Positions 48,001-56,029 of a stretch of DNA of 64,000 nucleotides are shown piece after piece. The stretch covers positions 94,666 through 158,665 of the forward strand of contig NZ_JAHZST010000013.1 of assembly GCF_019457885.1 (NCBI RefSeq), written 5' to 3'. The notes below the pieces were generated by a model that saw only the letters and a program-made list of their open reading frames with translations, was not told the origin of the DNA and did no database searches. Source of the stretch: Shewanella nanhaiensis. Lineage in GTDB: Bacteria > Pseudomonadota > Gammaproteobacteria > Enterobacterales > Shewanellaceae. The stretch's first letter is position 1, and each line of letters begins with the position of its first letter. Made by a program: the position numbers and the translations under genes.

Positions 48001-49509
48001 TTTGGATAACAGATGCTCACCAGTTATGCTGGTATCGTATTTATAATCTATGGTGTTGTTACCACCAGACCAAGACTCTTGCGTCACTTTCCAGGTTAGC
48101 GTGGTGGTTAAACCTCCGGGGGTGAAGCGGCTATTATTGTTACTGCCATAAGTGGCTTGTGAACCATCAGGGCGATATACAGTAAAACTGGTTGAAGCTG
48201 AGTTTATCTCACCTGACTGTACCACTTTGACGAAGCTGTCCATCTCGGTACGGTATTCAGTTCCACTGGTGCCGTAACTGCCAGACGTGATAAGTCGTTG
48301 ACCATTGAAGCAGAGTCTGTCGGTACCGGCATTGAAAGTGACTGCACGGGTGAAACCATCTTGGGCGTAGGTTGCACCACAGCGGCTAATGGCAGAGCCT
48401 GCATTGAGCGACCACCCCACACCTGCTATGCCGTTACCGCTTTGAGAGTTATAACTCAGCGATACCTTAGGTCGGATACCGTTACGCCCTGGTGGTAGGT
48501 CGATTGGTATTTGGTAGCTGGCTTGACCACCAGATACTCCCGCCTTTCCTTTCAACACAGCGGCTGTTAAATCGACTGATTCTGATGGAGCTGTGTTTGA
48601 ACCTGTTGCGTTATCAACAGTGGTGTCAGCAATAGAGCGCCAAGCATCAGCGCTGATATCACGTTCAATAACACTATGCTCGCCAGCATTAATATCACTA
48701 ACTATATAACTATCAGTAAATTGGCCATCAAGAGAGATAATAAGATCTAGATCTGTCGTCCCTTCTAAGTTTTGGTATCTCACAGCTGCTTGCTCTTTTT
48801 TAACAGCATTAACAGCTAAAAACTCTTCATAGGTGATTTCTGATAATGTCCAAGTGTCGCCACTTTCAGTCATGACTATGACATTACCTTTATCTGCAAG
48901 GAAGATAGGAACGAATATCTCCCCCGCTATTGGGACAAATATAGGAGGGCGAACGAGATAAAGTTTGCCACTAGAATCTTGGTAAATATGGTAGGCGAGC
49001 TGCTCTATTACGATTGAGGGTGTTGGTGTTGGTGTTGGTGTTGGTATCGGAGGAGTTACAGCCTCTCCTAGCTGTAACGTGCTTCCGTATTGGCCACATA
49101 TGCCTATTTCACAGGCACGGATTTTGTAATAATAGACAGAGTTTGTTCTAGCTGATAATGATATGAATAAGGGTCCACCACCTATCACATTACATCCATC
49201 ACCACCGCCAAGGTTATCGCCACCAAAGGCTTTTACTGTTGAAAGACTAAAGCTGGCACTACCACCACCAGAATTTCCAGCCCCCGTGTAGACTGTCGAC
49301 CACGAACTTGCATTGGTGGACTCTTGAATTTCATAAGTCGCAGAATTACAACTATTAATACTATTCCAGTCAAGTTGAACACTGGAAGAATACTTTGTGC
49401 CGCTAAGTGATGGGGCCGTTGGGCCACTGATGGGGATAGCTGATACAGAAAGTGAAAACAGAACAGATACAGTGATAAGAAGCTTCATCATCCATGAAGT
49501 AGGGCGCAT
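42058..49509 (-). CDS. Secreted SpvB/Rhs polymorphic toxin with papain-fold C-terminal tip
   Basis: 2483 residues. A signal peptide (1-24) is followed by an Fn3-like domain, a TPTPTPTP linker, an SpvB-type domain (VLKGKAGVSGGQASYQIPI, SLSYNSQSGNGIAGVGWSL), several FG-GAP/VCBS units (GDVDGNGFADLL), some 800 residues of YD/Rhs repeats and the Rhs core end LGRFMSVDPLIQ...DPTGYCG near 2188. The last 295 residues are the variable tip; its end has NCANCS (Cys2376/2379), GHFFNVV (His2447) and FLDGQTG (Asp2462), the Cys-His-Asp order of papain-fold (Tox-PL, possibly glutamine deamidase) toxins. No VgrG or PAAR is near; the Sec signal suggests surface delivery. The immunity gene follows directly. Confidence 0.88.
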   Translation of the reverse strand: MRPTSWMMKLLITVSVLFSLSVSAIPISGPTAPSLSGTKYSSSVQLDWNSINSCNSATYEIQESTNASSWSTVYTGAGNSGGGSASFSLSTVKAFGGDNLGGGDGCNVIGGGPLFISLSARTNSVYYYKIRACEIGICGQYGSTLQLGEAVTPPIPTPTPTPTPSIVIEQLAYHIYQDSSGKLYLVRPPIFVPIAGEIFVPIFLADKGNVIVMTESGDTWTLSEITYEEFLAVNAVKKEQAAVRYQNLEGTTDLDLIISLDGQFTDSYIVSDINAGEHSVIERDISADAWRSIADTTVDNATGSNTAPSESVDLTAAVLKGKAGVSGGQASYQIPIDLPPGRNGIRPKVSLSYNSQSGNGIAGVGWSLNAGSAISRCGATYAQDGFTRAVTFNAGTDRLCFNGQRLITSGSYGTSGTEYRTEMDSFVKVVQSGEINSASTSFTVYRPDGSQATYGSNNNSRFTPGGLTTTLTWKVTQESWSGGNNTIDYKYDTSITGEHLLSKIYYTGSNGSQGERYIDFIYDASHDERISFISGGKIKQTRKLLRVDTFLSNSHQVSRYKLSHSRMSASKRNLLDSIQKCAYSGGVEQCGLPTTFDWLLASGNVAQEKLEYSSLFNNVIIIKDIMPKGDVDGNGVADFPEVLLNAEGDKIGTHSKYYDDCQVNRYIGIETCVAFDADMDGITDSHRIVNGQLNISLSASGDYNTYIPLGSGQKYNQDSVVYSGDLNGNGYPDLVLYHYDNAKPKLYRYLHSGNVGSPYSNNGIEIFSFGIFSDGESDWDQSIYRKANFIGDVDGNGFADLLVTKTIVPGFNGAHISIPGGYPQGFLLGQGDGGFTYKEFEGGKPPIVESANIFNMFIDVNGDGLNDWLGWKTTEGVYSSTPNLYVRLNNGLAEFGESINLGNDLIATRRYVAMVDPYGEEIHYQVPLFNGALKVSDTNTNGVAELLLPGERIVEGCSKVVALDRRNETFKEVDKCGGELYGDYYPSYNFYPEERAQPTQLIDAARKDDSVYKFDAIEFTVNGGEVTATRKPTNFIGSASQSSILDIFGEGLQDMLFVYAPRAGNWIKSGQSLPSWLNGYGTYLSRSQSSTGESYQANDYLTSATDGLGNTTKWLYRPLSTGVQSAGEEKLYGVAHSYIDGKYINFGSSMYVVQSFEQSNGVGGTNETEYAYKGAMYNLQGRGFTGFREIIEKDVARNRVTSSVFKQKFPEVSLLESQTVNIDGTTVATTEQTWADNPQHSISGVYHNINTSTVTHSYGLSGSSEQRSSVEQTIDTADVTEHGNIKKRTKVVTDYIDGGANRYQTVVDTVFIPDTDNWFLGKFESRKTTTNVTARGWASDPYTSTDTELWQTLTVDSWDATHYKPTQVTHTASGSSCSRVESTTLNSYGLPSQVSVTGDSSSCSALTARSTSFTYTKNGTSQADDGYLPYKVTNAKGHVTTTEYEMGLGVPTKVTAPNSIITQTQYDAIGRPVQMSQTGSPTKYLRYLLASSGSHAPTHAKLMTRTTSAGMPTQELYLDSLGRTLRSATQGFDGSNYQYLDKKYDSLGHLTHESLPFYDGDSADYTIFSEFDGFDRPTQRSLPNGESGGLISTYDYIGLKTDITVDSRTMSRTYGMQGLLYETVDAAGGSNRFAYDGAGRPLIIQDANNSKIVASYNGFGHKTQVVDPNQGTTLFGYNTLGELDSQTDANSVTQTFTLDTLGRITAKTLTGSNANGSASYTWDTLKQGMLSSETQNGITRSYTYTSNLQLATSSVKVATSAGGDNVTRTVKHQYDSFYGRPKALTYPNNLTLEYRYNDTGYLNQTRNAASGYIYRTVTDMDAAGHLTGSQMANALLTQSSSYNSEGTMASTQVTSSLGLLHQHYYEQYDSFMNLTAERNAVTGLEKRYVYDNLNRLEQYSFSNAGFAIYDSATPFAATVDYGYDAVGNLLKKSDYSRNTANAYEYNSSCTSDSNAGPNAVCAITKLNGTKVSFKYDKRGNLISGDNLTMTYNALDKPLTIVGRGAGNNTSTGFVYGSDNMRALQTRTVSGTTTKTHYVDKLFETDNDGSWRAYISDIAVLSYTPQKSHQLLYTLRDRLGSATTMVDHQGNVISRRYFDPFGRTSTASASGSFGDLLETNRNRRGFTDHEHLNEQKLIHMNGRVYDYNLGRFMSVDPLIQSPTSTQSVNPYSYIMNNPLAGTDPTGYCGTRIKGRSAAGCTSFGAQDLPKSSKKGGRTEISGTITSNGGNNYTATFQLDKKTTLEVDFKINEIGGQGEIASDSGGYSDDELISMGFMPSMRFINDAGGDFRLPPGGVSIEQDQAIRSDASGKAGFTGAVILTGGVLSTYIGAEAVGLVFVAGSGGDITDVAMARLPAANSTAGSIRNVNKLGGKQNCANCSIATDATIAGNPASALNGGITTVADLEKHFGNTFGTLTSASRIQAQMLKAGDGSRGIIFGSRGSQTGHFFNVVNQNGTVRFLDGQTGGAANLDGFKSFSLMKTN
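49019..49042. repeat. GGTGTT hexanucleotide repeat inside the Rhs gene
   Basis: Four tandem GGTGTT units on the plus strand encode the Thr-Pro linker of the Rhs protein. Copy number change by slippage would keep frame. Confidence 0.8.
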
Positions 49510-49906
49510 AATAATCCAGATACCAATCGAAGGTTGTATGAAACGTAAACATTTTGAAACATAATGTCAACAAGGTCGAGAGTTGGTTTTATTGCACTTT
49601 ATTAGAAATAGTCTACCAACATATAGCGCGTATTCAGCAAAAATATCTAAAAATAGGTTTAAAAACGACTTATATCGCTTCCTTGTAAATAAGGTGGTTT
49701 TTAAGTTTCAGCACACAACGCCTCATTGAACTCTACTAAGATTAAACTAACTAGTATTAACTCTAGATACACTAATACAAGCTGGACAAACTCTTCTCTT
49801 CCCCCTAGTTTTAATAAACAATCTCTATATATTTTGTCTCTTTGCAAATAAAGAATAAACAAAAGTCAGTCAAAGAATTAGATATCAAACTTACGAGGGG
49901 ATGGCG
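49510..49906. other. Divergent intergenic region Rhs gene / LysR gene
   Basis: About 395 AT-rich bases holding both promoters. I see no gene and no strong palindrome. Confidence 0.5.
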
Positions 49907-50815
49907 ATGGATTCAGCTCAGCTCTATCGAATGTTAGTGTTTGCTAATGTGGTCGAACAGGGCTCCTTAACTGGAGCGGCTGATGAGCTAGGGATCAGCC
50001 GCTCTATGGTGAGTCAACACCTTAAAAAATTGGAACAGAGATGTGAGACTCAGCTGATTGAGCGTACAACACGTAAGATGGCGCTAACGGAAGATGGTCA
50101 GCAACTTTACCACCACTGTGCTGAACTCCTGTTACTGGCTAAACAAGCTGAAGAGACCACCCAACCAAAAAGCACTGAGCTCAGGGGTCGGGTTTCATTA
50201 TTAACCCCTATCTGTTTTGGTGAGCAGTTTATCACTCCCCATATTGGTGAGTTTCGCCGACAGTTTCCTAAACTCGAGATCAACCTTCAATTAGATGACA
50301 GACGCATCAACCGCTTAGAAAACAATGTTGATATCGCCATTCAAAACGAGACTCAACAACCAACTGATACCAGCTTTATCAAACTAGGTCAGTTCGATGA
50401 ATATATCGTGGCTACGCCTGAGTATGTGCAACAACATGGCTCTCCCCTACATCCTGATATGCTGTTAAACCACCAATGGATATTGCAAACTTCGACTCAT
50501 CTGCCTCAATCACTTCTGTTAGAGAACAGCTATGGTGATAAATTTACCATTAAGGTTTCTCCGTTTATCTGCTGCAATAGCAGGCATGGAATTTCACAAA
50601 TGGTTAAGCAGGGAGCCGGAATAGCTATATTGCCCAGTTACTTAGTTGAAAATGAGATAGCAAAAGGTGAGTTAATACATATTCTGCCTGACTATCATCT
50701 CGATAAAGGCGGGGTTTACGCCATTCACCCTTTCGATAAAGTGATCCCCCCAAGAGTCAAAGCATTTTTAGACTTTATCCAAACCAAGATGAAAACTGAG
50801 AATATGAAAGATTGA
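49907..50815 (+). CDS. LysR-family transcriptional regulator
   Basis: 302 residues. The N-terminal helix-turn-helix (VEQGSLTGAADELGISRSMVSQHLKKLE, ERTTRKMALTEDG) and the substrate-binding-like C-terminal half identify a LysR regulator of the CrgA-like branch. I prefer ATG 49907, six bases behind GAGGGG; the ATG two codons earlier touches that site. It is followed 129 bases later by a GST gene in the same direction, a possible target. Confidence 0.87.
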   Translation: MDSAQLYRMLVFANVVEQGSLTGAADELGISRSMVSQHLKKLEQRCETQLIERTTRKMALTEDGQQLYHHCAELLLLAKQAEETTQPKSTELRGRVSLLTPICFGEQFITPHIGEFRRQFPKLEINLQLDDRRINRLENNVDIAIQNETQQPTDTSFIKLGQFDEYIVATPEYVQQHGSPLHPDMLLNHQWILQTSTHLPQSLLLENSYGDKFTIKVSPFICCNSRHGISQMVKQGAGIAILPSYLVENEIAKGELIHILPDYHLDKGGVYAIHPFDKVIPPRVKAFLDFIQTKMKTENMKD

Positions 50816-50944
50816 ATTTGACGCGGAACTGAGTTAAGAATAATAAGCTAGAGTTACCAATAACAGCAGTTGAATTCACTGCAATACATTTAAAACATCG
50901 AGTACAGACACAGTCACCAAAGCACAACTATCTAGGAGGCGGGA

Positions 50945-51598
50945 ATGGAACTGTTTTATCACCCACTCTCCCGTTATTCGCAAAAAGTCTTGCTTGCACT
51001 CTATGAAAAACAGGCAAACTTTTATCCTAGAGTGATAGAGCTTTCCGATCCCCTCTCCAGACAAGATTTTTGCCAATTTTACCCTCCAGGGAAAGTGCCT
51101 CTACTTAAGAGCAAGAAGGGGGTGTTGATACCTGAATCCAGCATTATTATTGAGTACATAGATAATGAATTCTCTAAAAGAGGCACCCGCTTAATCCCAG
51201 CTAAACGCTCCATATCTCTTGATACTCGACTGCAGGATAGATTAATCGACCTTGAACTCAGTAATGTACTTTTTGAGCATGAGCAGCAAAAGCTTAACCC
51301 TGAGGACACCAATCATATAAAGCTTAAGCAGCTAGAAAAAAGCATCGAACGCTTTCTGCAATACCTCGATGATATTCTCGAAACTAACCACTGGGTATGC
51401 GGGGACAGCCTAACCTTAGCCGATTGTGCACTCATCCCTTGTCTTCTCTATGCTAAAGAGCATTTTCAAATATTTAAGTATGACAACCTAAGCCGCTACT
51501 GGGATCAGGCACAGTTACGAGGAGCCTACCTTCAAGTAAAAGAGGAGATAGAGCTGGCCGAAACAGAGGTATTAATAGGCCGTAGGCCAATACCATAA
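50945..51598 (+). CDS. Glutathione S-transferase family protein
   Basis: 217 residues. The N-terminal thioredoxin-like domain has MELFYHPLSRYSQKVLLALYEK, the cis-proline in PPGKVPLL and the glutathione-binding PESSIIIEYID; the C-terminal helical domain has CGDSLTLADCALIPCL. It would conjugate or reduce with glutathione in the cytoplasm. A very strong AGGAGGCGGGA site precedes ATG 50945. It converges on the thioesterase gene. Confidence 0.86.
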   Translation: MELFYHPLSRYSQKVLLALYEKQANFYPRVIELSDPLSRQDFCQFYPPGKVPLLKSKKGVLIPESSIIIEYIDNEFSKRGTRLIPAKRSISLDTRLQDRLIDLELSNVLFEHEQQKLNPEDTNHIKLKQLEKSIERFLQYLDDILETNHWVCGDSLTLADCALIPCLLYAKEHFQIFKYDNLSRYWDQAQLRGAYLQVKEEIELAETEVLIGRRPIP

Positions 51599-51645
51599 TA
51601 GTTCTAGGTTCTAGCAAAAGCTTAATCATTAAAATGCACTGGGTC

Positions 51646-52176
51646 CTACATATTGCGCTCTTTTTTTAACTGCAAAAACTCTTTCCATTTCACCACTTCT
51701 GCCGGCAACTCAGGAGCGGGGCCTTCAAAATTGACCTCTTTCACCATGGTATCAATCGGAACTTGTTTGCCCTTACACACAAATACACCACGTACATGCA
51801 CGATACAATGCAGGGTATTTTCACTGACGAACCTTTGCTCAATATAGAAATACTTTTCATCCCACCCTACCAGTCTGGTTTCAATCTCAAACTTAGTAAA
51901 AGGCTTGATATCTCTGATATAGGTAAACTCGGCCGCATTAACAATCGGCATCCATTTTAGTTTAATAAAGCGGTTCAAAAAGCCCATTTCAGCCAGCATA
52001 TAGGTTCTGGCCAGATCCAAAAATGCCGGATAACGAGAGTTAGTGACATGAAAATTGATATCACAATCACAAGGTAGAGCACGATAAGCGATGCGGCTGG
52101 TGCCTAAAAAACCGATAGATTTACAGTGGCGCACACGCCAAACAAACAACCAAAACAGCCTAAAATAGAGATTCAT
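51646..52176 (-). CDS. Acyl-CoA thioesterase-like protein (4HBT hotdog fold, THEM6-like)
   Basis: 176 residues. After a basic hydrophobic N-terminus the sequence shows CDINFHVTNSRYPAFLDLARTYML, which carries the hotdog-fold DxxxHxxN-type signature, and the strands FEIETRLVGWDEKYFYIEQRF and CIVHVRGVFV. This is the thioesterase_like/4HBT_2 family, which hydrolyses acyl-CoA or is of unknown substrate. It is convergent with the GST gene and divergent from the FAD monooxygenase. Confidence 0.78.
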   Translation of the reverse strand: MNLYFRLFWLFVWRVRHCKSIGFLGTSRIAYRALPCDCDINFHVTNSRYPAFLDLARTYMLAEMGFLNRFIKLKWMPIVNAAEFTYIRDIKPFTKFEIETRLVGWDEKYFYIEQRFVSENTLHCIVHVRGVFVCKGKQVPIDTMVKEVNFEGPAPELPAEVVKWKEFLQLKKERNM

Positions 52177-52388
52177 CTAGAACTTAGCCCACATCCTTGA
52201 AAATTAAGAGCGCAAAGGCTAACAAAGGTCATACCAGATAACAAGACAAGCTATATCGCTTATCCTCTCTCGGCTTTTAAACTAACTCACTCTCATGCAC
52301 TTAATCGGGTCGATAAGATCAGCTATCCCTAAACTATTTATATGCGATACTGTGTAAAATTTTCCTTTGATAAGCATAAAGATAACCG

Positions 52389-53513
52389 ATGAAAATCTTA
52401 ATTGTTGGCGCAGGAATAGCTGGATTAGCTCTCGCTCGCCGCCTTGACCAGTTACAACAAAAATACACGCTGATTGAACGTTCACCTGGGTGGAGTCAGG
52501 ATGGCGCCGGGATCTGTTTACCCGCCAATGCCGTAACAGGCCTAGAAAGATTGGGGTTAAAAGAGGAGCTGCTGAAGCTCTCCTACGCGGTTCAGAAGAT
52601 AAAATATGTAAAACCTAACGGTCACTTACTATCATCGGCCTCTCTTCTTACTCCGCCATTTAACGAGCAACCTTTCCTCGCCCTTCCTAGGGCTAAGCTT
52701 CTGACACTGTTACGCAAAGGAATGGAGAGTAAGGTCACTTTCAATACCAGTCTACGCACCATAGAGCAGCTAGACAGAGGGGCAAAGGTTACTTTTAGCG
52801 ACTCCCATGTAGAGGAGTTCGATTGTGTAATAGGCGCAGATGGTATCAACTCGCAGGTGCGTGAGCTGATATTTAATCAGCCGGAACTTGAAGATCTACA
52901 AGTAACCAATTGGCGATTTTTAATCGAGCAGCCAACAGCCGATCTTCAACCAACCTACTACTTAGGCTCAGACAGTTTCTTCATGCGCTACCCAATGCCA
53001 GACAACAAGGTTTACTGTTACGCTCATGTGTTCGATAAACATCATCAATGGACTAAGTTGCAAGACAAACAGTGGCTACTGAAGCGTTTTAAAGGCTTTG
53101 AAGATAAAGTAGTAGAAGCCATTCAAGCGGTGCCTTGTGATGAAGAGATTATTCCCGGCCGCCTACAATCTGTCGCATCCAGAGAGGTATACTCCGGCTC
53201 TGTTTTGTTAATTGGTGATGCACTGCACGGCTGCCCTCCCGCACTACAACAAGGTGTAGGAATGGGACTGGAGGATGTTCACTGCCTTGCAGATCTATTT
53301 GATAAACATCAAGAGCTTGATACTATTTTCAGTCTCTTTAAACAACAAAGATTAGAGCGAATATCTTGGGTCATCGACGAGTCCAACCGGATCATAAGAT
53401 TAGCCTCTAAAGGTCGAACATTCTTGGGAAGGGTCATACGTAACTTTGTTGTCAGAAAAGGTGGTCCAGCAAATGTAAATGGCTGGCGTAAACTGCTCCT
53501 GTGGGATAGCTAA
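52389..53513 (+). CDS. FAD-dependent monooxygenase (PHBH family)
   Basis: 374 residues. The N-terminal FAD site ILIVGAGIAGLALARRL is followed by the DG motif VIGADGINSQVR and the GD motif VLLIGDALHGCPPALQQGVGMGLED, the ordered fingerprints of group A flavin hydroxylases. Substrate unknown; relatives hydroxylate aromatic rings or make natural products. It is divergent from the thioesterase gene, and a bidirectional terminator follows. Confidence 0.87.
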   Translation: MKILIVGAGIAGLALARRLDQLQQKYTLIERSPGWSQDGAGICLPANAVTGLERLGLKEELLKLSYAVQKIKYVKPNGHLLSSASLLTPPFNEQPFLALPRAKLLTLLRKGMESKVTFNTSLRTIEQLDRGAKVTFSDSHVEEFDCVIGADGINSQVRELIFNQPELEDLQVTNWRFLIEQPTADLQPTYYLGSDSFFMRYPMPDNKVYCYAHVFDKHHQWTKLQDKQWLLKRFKGFEDKVVEAIQAVPCDEEIIPGRLQSVASREVYSGSVLLIGDALHGCPPALQQGVGMGLEDVHCLADLFDKHQELDTIFSLFKQQRLERISWVIDESNRIIRLASKGRTFLGRVIRNFVVRKGGPANVNGWRKLLLWDS

Positions 53514-53544
53514 CTTTGAACTTGTGAATATAAAAATTGGCCAT

Positions 53545-53582
53545 AAAAAATGCCAATCGATTTAAACCGATTGGCATTTTTT
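53545..53582. terminator. Bidirectional terminator between FAD monooxygenase and prlC
   Basis: AAAAAATGCCAATCG and CGATTGGCATTTTTT flank an ATTTAAAC-type loop; a perfect stem with T runs on both strands. Confidence 0.9.
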
Positions 53583-53596
53583 GAGATTAAACAAAC

Positions 53597-53674
53597 TTAA
53601 GCGTTAATCCCTGAATGACGCAGCAGTGCATCTATCTTTTGATTCGATGACCACGAAAACGTTTAAACAATTCA
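53597..53674 (-). pseudogene. Decayed second copy of the prlC 3' end
   Basis: This stretch repeats the last ~25 codons of prlC at an offset of 93 bases. The first 36 bases match the prlC end (53690-53725) at 33 positions, and CGTTTAAACA with GACCACG recur further in. Translated, both give IDALLRHSGINA and ELFKRFRG, and nearly all differences in these blocks are at synonymous third positions. A 2-base length difference in between breaks the frame. It looks like the tail of a diverged, once functional prlC allele. Confidence 0.85.
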
Positions 53675-53689
53675 ATTTTACACCCAGAT

Positions 53690-55729
53690 TTAAGCATTAA
53701 TCCCTGAGTGTCGCAGCAGTGCATCAATTTGTGGCTCACGACCACGGAATCGTTTAAACAGCTCCATCGGCTCTTCACTTCCGCCCATCTGCAATACGTT
53801 TTCAAGGAAGCTACGGCCAGTTTCCGCGTTAAAGATCCCCTCCTCTTCAAAACGCGAAAACGCATCAGCCGAAAGTACTTCAGCCCACTTGTAGCTGTAG
53901 TATCCAGCGGCATAACCACCAGCAAAGATGTGAGCAAAACTGTGTTGGAAACGGTTAAAATCGGCAGCCTTAATTACAGCAACCTGACTACGCACCTCAT
54001 CGAGCTTACCCTGAATATCTGCACCCTGTTGTGGGTCATATTCCAGATGCATTCTAAAATCAAATAGAGAAAACTCCAGCTGACGTAGCATCCCCATACC
54101 CGATTGGAAGTTTTTAGCTGCCAACATCTTATCTAGCATGGCTTTCGGCAGTGGTTCACCAGTTTCATGATGACCAGAGATCTCAGCCAGCGCTTCCTCC
54201 TCATAGCACCAATTCTCCATAAACTGACTTGGTAGCTCTACCGCATCCCAAGGCACGCCATTGATACCAGATACTCCAGCCACATCTATCTTGGTCAGCA
54301 TATGGTGAATGCCATGACCAAACTCATGGAACAGTGTCGTAACCTCATCGTGAGTAAAGAGCGCAGGCTTACCATCAACAGGTGCATTGAAGTTACAGGT
54401 TAAGTAAGCAACCGGATTTTGCAGGCCGTTAGGCGTCTGGCGGCGAGCACGACAATCATCCATCCAAGCACCACCGCGTTTGCCTTCACGGGCATAAAGG
54501 TCGAAGTAGAAGCTACCTCTATGCTCACCTTCACTGTCCTCTATCGTGAAGAAGCGCACATCTTTATGCCAAGTATCAAACTCTTTCTGCTCGGTGATCT
54601 TAAGCCCAAATAGACGGTTTACCGTGTAGAAAAGGCCAGATAAAACTTTGTCTTCTGGAAAATATGGGCGTAAAAGCTCTTGAGAGATCTCATATCTGTG
54701 ATGCTTTAACTTCTCTGCATAGAAACTCAAATCCCATGATGCTAGCTCAGTGACGCCATACTCCTGCTTTGCAAACTCAGTTAACTCAGCCAGCTCGGTC
54801 TTACCTTGCTCTTTGGAGCGTAGTGCCAACTCATTAAGAAACTCAAGCACCTGCTCTGGGCTTTCAGCCATCTTAGTGGCTAGGGATTTATGGGCAAAGC
54901 TATCGAAACCCAGTAGTTGCGCAAGCTCATGGCGAAGGGACAATATCTCATCCATTAACGGACCGTTATCAAACTCACCGGCATTAGGCCCTTGGTCTGA
55001 AGCTCGAGTAACGAAAGCTCGGTAGCACTCCTCTCTGAGCTGACGATTCTCGCTATAGGTCATCACAGGCAGGTATGAGGGGAAATCTAAGGTAAATAGC
55101 CAGCCGTCTTGCTCTTTCGCAGCAGCCATCGCTTTCGCTGCGGCAACGGCGGACTCAGGCAGTCCGGCAAGCTCAGCTTCATCCGTCACTAGCTTGGTCC
55201 AAGCCTGAGTGGCATCGAGTAGCTGATTTGAAAAGCTGCTGGTTAGCTCAGACATACGCTTAACCAGCTCTCCATAACGCTGCTTATCGGCATCATCTAG
55301 CCCAATCCCCGACAGCTCAAAATCTCGTAAGCTATGCTCAATCACGGTTTGCTGCGCCTGAGTCATCTGCTCAAATTCGGCCGAAGCTCTCAATGACTTA
55401 TAAGCCTGATACAGGGGCTGATGCTGACCGACAAAAGTGCCATATTCAGATAACAGTGGCAGACAAGCATCGTGGGCTGCGCGCCACTCTTCCGTACTCA
55501 CAACTGAATTCATATGGGAGGCTGGAGACCAGATCTTACCTAAAGCATCATCCGTCTCCTCAAGTGGAGCAACAAGATTATCCCAAGTGAAAGGCGCTGT
55601 TTGCGCTAATACTTCATCGATTTTACTACGACAATCTGCAATGCCTTGCTCAACAGCAGCTTGAATATGTTCAGGTTTAATCTTGGAAAAAGGGGGTAAA
55701 ATTGTGCTGGTTAGCAAAGGGTTGCTCAT
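53690..55729 (-). CDS. prlC: Oligopeptidase A (M3 metallopeptidase)
   Basis: 679 residues, the size of E. coli PrlC (680). The zinc motif HEFGH stands in TLFHEFGHGIHHML near residue 470, with the distal Glu in the WCYEEEAL region and the C-terminal GGSEEPMELFKRFRGREPQIDALLRHSGI typical of this family. It degrades peptides, including cleaved signal peptides, in the cytoplasm. The start at 55729 (ATGAGCAACCC) follows GAGGAAT. A frameshifted copy of its 3' end lies immediately downstream. Confidence 0.95.
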   Translation of the reverse strand: MSNPLLTSTILPPFSKIKPEHIQAAVEQGIADCRSKIDEVLAQTAPFTWDNLVAPLEETDDALGKIWSPASHMNSVVSTEEWRAAHDACLPLLSEYGTFVGQHQPLYQAYKSLRASAEFEQMTQAQQTVIEHSLRDFELSGIGLDDADKQRYGELVKRMSELTSSFSNQLLDATQAWTKLVTDEAELAGLPESAVAAAKAMAAAKEQDGWLFTLDFPSYLPVMTYSENRQLREECYRAFVTRASDQGPNAGEFDNGPLMDEILSLRHELAQLLGFDSFAHKSLATKMAESPEQVLEFLNELALRSKEQGKTELAELTEFAKQEYGVTELASWDLSFYAEKLKHHRYEISQELLRPYFPEDKVLSGLFYTVNRLFGLKITEQKEFDTWHKDVRFFTIEDSEGEHRGSFYFDLYAREGKRGGAWMDDCRARRQTPNGLQNPVAYLTCNFNAPVDGKPALFTHDEVTTLFHEFGHGIHHMLTKIDVAGVSGINGVPWDAVELPSQFMENWCYEEEALAEISGHHETGEPLPKAMLDKMLAAKNFQSGMGMLRQLEFSLFDFRMHLEYDPQQGADIQGKLDEVRSQVAVIKAADFNRFQHSFAHIFAGGYAAGYYSYKWAEVLSADAFSRFEEEGIFNAETGRSFLENVLQMGGSEEPMELFKRFRGREPQIDALLRHSGINA

Positions 55730-56029
55730 GATTATTCCTCAGCATCTGCGATAGAGAGATTGGAGCGCTAAAGGAGCGCAAAAATCTGATTAAGATAGAT
55801 ATGGGGCTTTTACTTCAATATTCAAGTAAAACATTTATGCGCATAATATGGCTGACTATCAGGCTAAATAGGCCAATACTTTGACCCAGCTCAAAAAAAT
55901 ACTTTACCAAATCTTTACACTGCCGGAGTTGATAAGCCGATCGCAAATACAAAGCGTTATCATTTACACATTAAAGCTGAGCTGTATCATCCGCAAAACT
56001 GAGACACCTAGCCTATATTTGAGTCATAT
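55730..56029. other. Divergent intergenic region prlC / outer-membrane-type gene
   Basis: 300 bases holding both promoters. I see no gene and no clear operator; a heat-shock promoter for prlC could not be confirmed by eye. Confidence 0.45.

Noticed and set aside
42058..49509. A type VI secretion Rhs effector locus
   Set aside because: There is no PAAR domain, VgrG or chaperone gene nearby, and the protein begins with a Sec signal peptide followed by SpvB-type domains.
53632..53937. A 101-residue reading frame over the end of prlC
   Set aside because: It runs out of frame through prlC and ends in the frameshifted tail copy; it has no protein-family features.
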